Position numbers and translations under genes: made by a program
Assembly (NCBI RefSeq): GCF_000177675.1
Contig: NZ_ADGX01000008.1
Location: 1 to 64,000 of the forward strand
Length of the DNA: 64,000 nt
From: Parafrankia sp. EUN1f
Lineage (GTDB): Bacteria > Actinomycetota > Actinomycetes > Frankiales > Frankiaceae
Direction: 5' to 3'
Notes under the pieces: generated by a model
The model's database searches: none
Told to the model about the DNA's origin: nothing
What the model saw: the letters and a program-made list of their open reading frames with translations, nothing else
Part shown: positions 63,297 through 64,000 of the stretch, piece after piece
Position numbering within the stretch: the stretch's first letter is position 1
How the letters are laid out: every line of letters starts with the position of its first letter

Positions 63297-63327
63297 AACA
63301 GGGGGGGCACTGCCCCCCCTGTTTCAG
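63293..63327. terminator. 35-bp perfect palindrome (17-bp arms, 1-base centre)
   Basis: CTGAAACAGGGGGGGCA at 63293-63309 is followed by one C and its exact complement at 63311-63327. It covers the stop codon of the preceding gene (TGA 63294-63296). As RNA it would be a strong terminator; with almost no loop it can also form a cruciform in DNA or bind a dimeric protein. Confidence 0.75.
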
Positions 63328-63383
63328 CCCCGACGCTAGGCCGACGCCGCCGGCGGTAGCCCCCGAACGTCACGCACAGCGAA

Positions 63384-63438
63384 GGGATGCGCCAAGGGAG
63401 GCCACCCACCCGAAGGGAGTTCTCCCTTCCCGCATCCC
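63384..63438. repeat. Nested inverted repeats
   Basis: Outer arms GGGATGCG (63384-63391) and CGCATCCC (63431-63438) enclose an inner hairpin GAAGGGAG (63412-63419) with CTCCCTTC (63422-63429) and a 2-base loop. It is followed by pyrimidine-rich tracts on this strand. Confidence 0.55.
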
Positions 63439-63754
63439 TCCCCCTCCCTCCCTCGGCCCACCAGCACGAACACCCCCCGAGGGAGGCACCGACCCGCCTC
63501 CCTCACCCCCGCCAGGACCCCCGAAATCGGCCTTCCAGCAGCTCCCTACCTCCCTCCCTCCCTCGCCGATCACACCCCACTCCGACCACAGAGAGTCACC
63601 GCGCGGGGGTGGTTGGCCGGCAGTGAGTTAGCCCCCGGGGCGACCTCGAAACCAGCCCGCAGAGCAGGCCCCACGACCCCGGCCTCACTCACCCCCGACG
63701 GCCAACCCACCTCACTCCCGCAGACCAGCACACATCTTGATCACCTAACCGTCG

Positions 63755-63839
63755 GGGTTAGAAATCTAACCCGCCACCGCCGATCTAACTCCCCACGATC
63801 ACCCCTGCCGACCCCGCAACGATCACACACCGTGATCGT
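63755..63839. promoter_or_regulatory. Two sets of operator repeats before the last gene
   Basis: Set one is GGGTTAGA-AA-TCTAACCC (63755-63772) with additional TCTAAC at 63784-63789 and CTAACC just upstream near 63745. Set two is ACGATCAC at 63795-63802 and again at 63819-63826, the latter paired with GTGATCGT (63832-63839) across 5 bp. Together they suggest two different regulators controlling the following genes. Confidence 0.6.
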
Positions 63840-63873
63840 CCGGGCGTCCGCCCGACCCCCGAGGGACACCGTC

Positions 63874-63942
63874 ATGCCGCCCGTCACCGCCCACTGGCGC
63901 CGCGCCCGACGCCAACCACCCCGCCCGGAACCGCACCGGTGA
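63874..63942 (+). CDS. Possible 22-residue leader peptide
   Basis: ATG 63874 has GAGGGA at good distance and a 22-residue, Arg/Pro-rich product. Its TGA overlaps the GTG of the next gene (63939-63942), suggesting translational coupling. It may control that gene's translation. No known family. Confidence 0.4.
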   Translation: MPPVTAHWRRARRQPPRPEPHR

Positions 63943-64000
63943 CCCGCCCGCACCTGCCCACCCCCGAGCAGGCCGACCACGACATCAACGGCACCCCCGG
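63939..64000 (+). CDS. 5' end of a gene running out of the window
   Basis: GTG 63939 opens a frame of 20 residues, starting VTRPHLPTPEQADHD, that continues beyond the end. Nothing can be said of its function. In related integrative elements transfer (TraB/FtsK-like) genes often follow the replication genes, but the fragment is too short to test this. Confidence 0.45.
   Translation, partial: MTRPHLPTPEQADHDINGTP

Larger units (their letters stand above)
63297..63873. other. Non-coding region rich in hairpins and pyrimidine tracts
   Basis: These 577 bp contain no convincing gene. They include a nested hairpin at 63384-63438, runs of CCCT repeats (about 63436-63450 and 63548-63565) and operator-like repeats at 63755-63839. 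They probably carry transcription signals and perhaps an oriT. Confidence 0.5.

Overview
The window is high-GC actinobacterial DNA. The left part has the order pknB - pabA - DUF881 gene - crgA - (insertion) - rhomboid protease - cyclophilin, which is the classic origin-proximal cell-division/cell-wall neighbourhood of Actinobacteria. Together with GC-rich coding, many GTG starts and the type of accessory genes this points to a Frankia-like organism; the genus is an inference, not proven by any single marker here.

Region 1 (1-31 kb) is mostly core or housekeeping chromosome: the C-terminal PASTA end of a Ser/Thr kinase, an amidotransferase, CrgA, a GH15 trehalase-like hydrolase, a rhomboid protease with a cyclophilin, a cholesterol-oxidase-like GMC enzyme, a large disordered winged-helix protein, a two-domain universal stress protein, a calpain-like cysteine protease, a PAP2-family membrane enzyme, an MMPL/RND transporter, S-adenosylhomocysteinase (ahcY), an endolysin-like amidase, an ABC exporter pair and undecaprenyl-diphosphatase (uppP). 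Several strong hairpin terminators separate these units.

Region 2 (31-45 kb) is lipid and acyl-CoA metabolism: a TetR regulator; a translationally coupled operon of acyl-CoA dehydrogenase, APH-type kinase and enoyl-CoA hydratase, followed by a quinone-oxidoreductase-like gene; an amidohydrolase; an F420-dependent reductase-like protein; a MarR regulator; a GAF-PP2C phosphatase; a CPA1 Na+/H+ antiporter; and a ferredoxin reductase-desaturase pair like the mycobacterial Rv3230c-DesA3 pair. An unusual composite inverted repeat occurs both at the TetR gene and at the acyl-CoA dehydrogenase promoter, so the regulator probably controls that operon.

Region 3 (45.8-55.7 kb) is a copper-handling island. 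One minus-strand unit encodes a DUF6153 protein, a DUF305 lipoprotein, a BlaI/CopY-type repressor and an M56 metalloprotease. Divergent plus-strand units encode a TauE/SafE-like protein fused to a cupredoxin-like domain, two small HMA copper chaperones, two secreted or membrane His-rich proteins and a CopA P1B-ATPase. ACTAC-N5-GTAGT operators lie between the divergent units, and a CsoR-type operator precedes copZ although no csoR gene is present.

Region 4 (56.38 kb to the end) is the left part of an integrated mobile element. It begins at a 45-bp 3' fragment of tRNA-Ala(TGC) that is cut in the anticodon loop, which is the expected attachment-site scar. It carries HTH, GntR-type and frameshifted XRE/TPR regulators, small unknown proteins, an HNH protein, a Rep-like ATPase and dense repeat arrays. 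The most striking array is twelve copies of an octamer, ACCGTCCC or its complement, at the 3' end of the ATPase gene, with a triplet at each end in opposite orientation; it is a good candidate for a replication origin or transfer locus. The integrase, transfer genes and intact tRNA would lie beyond the window.
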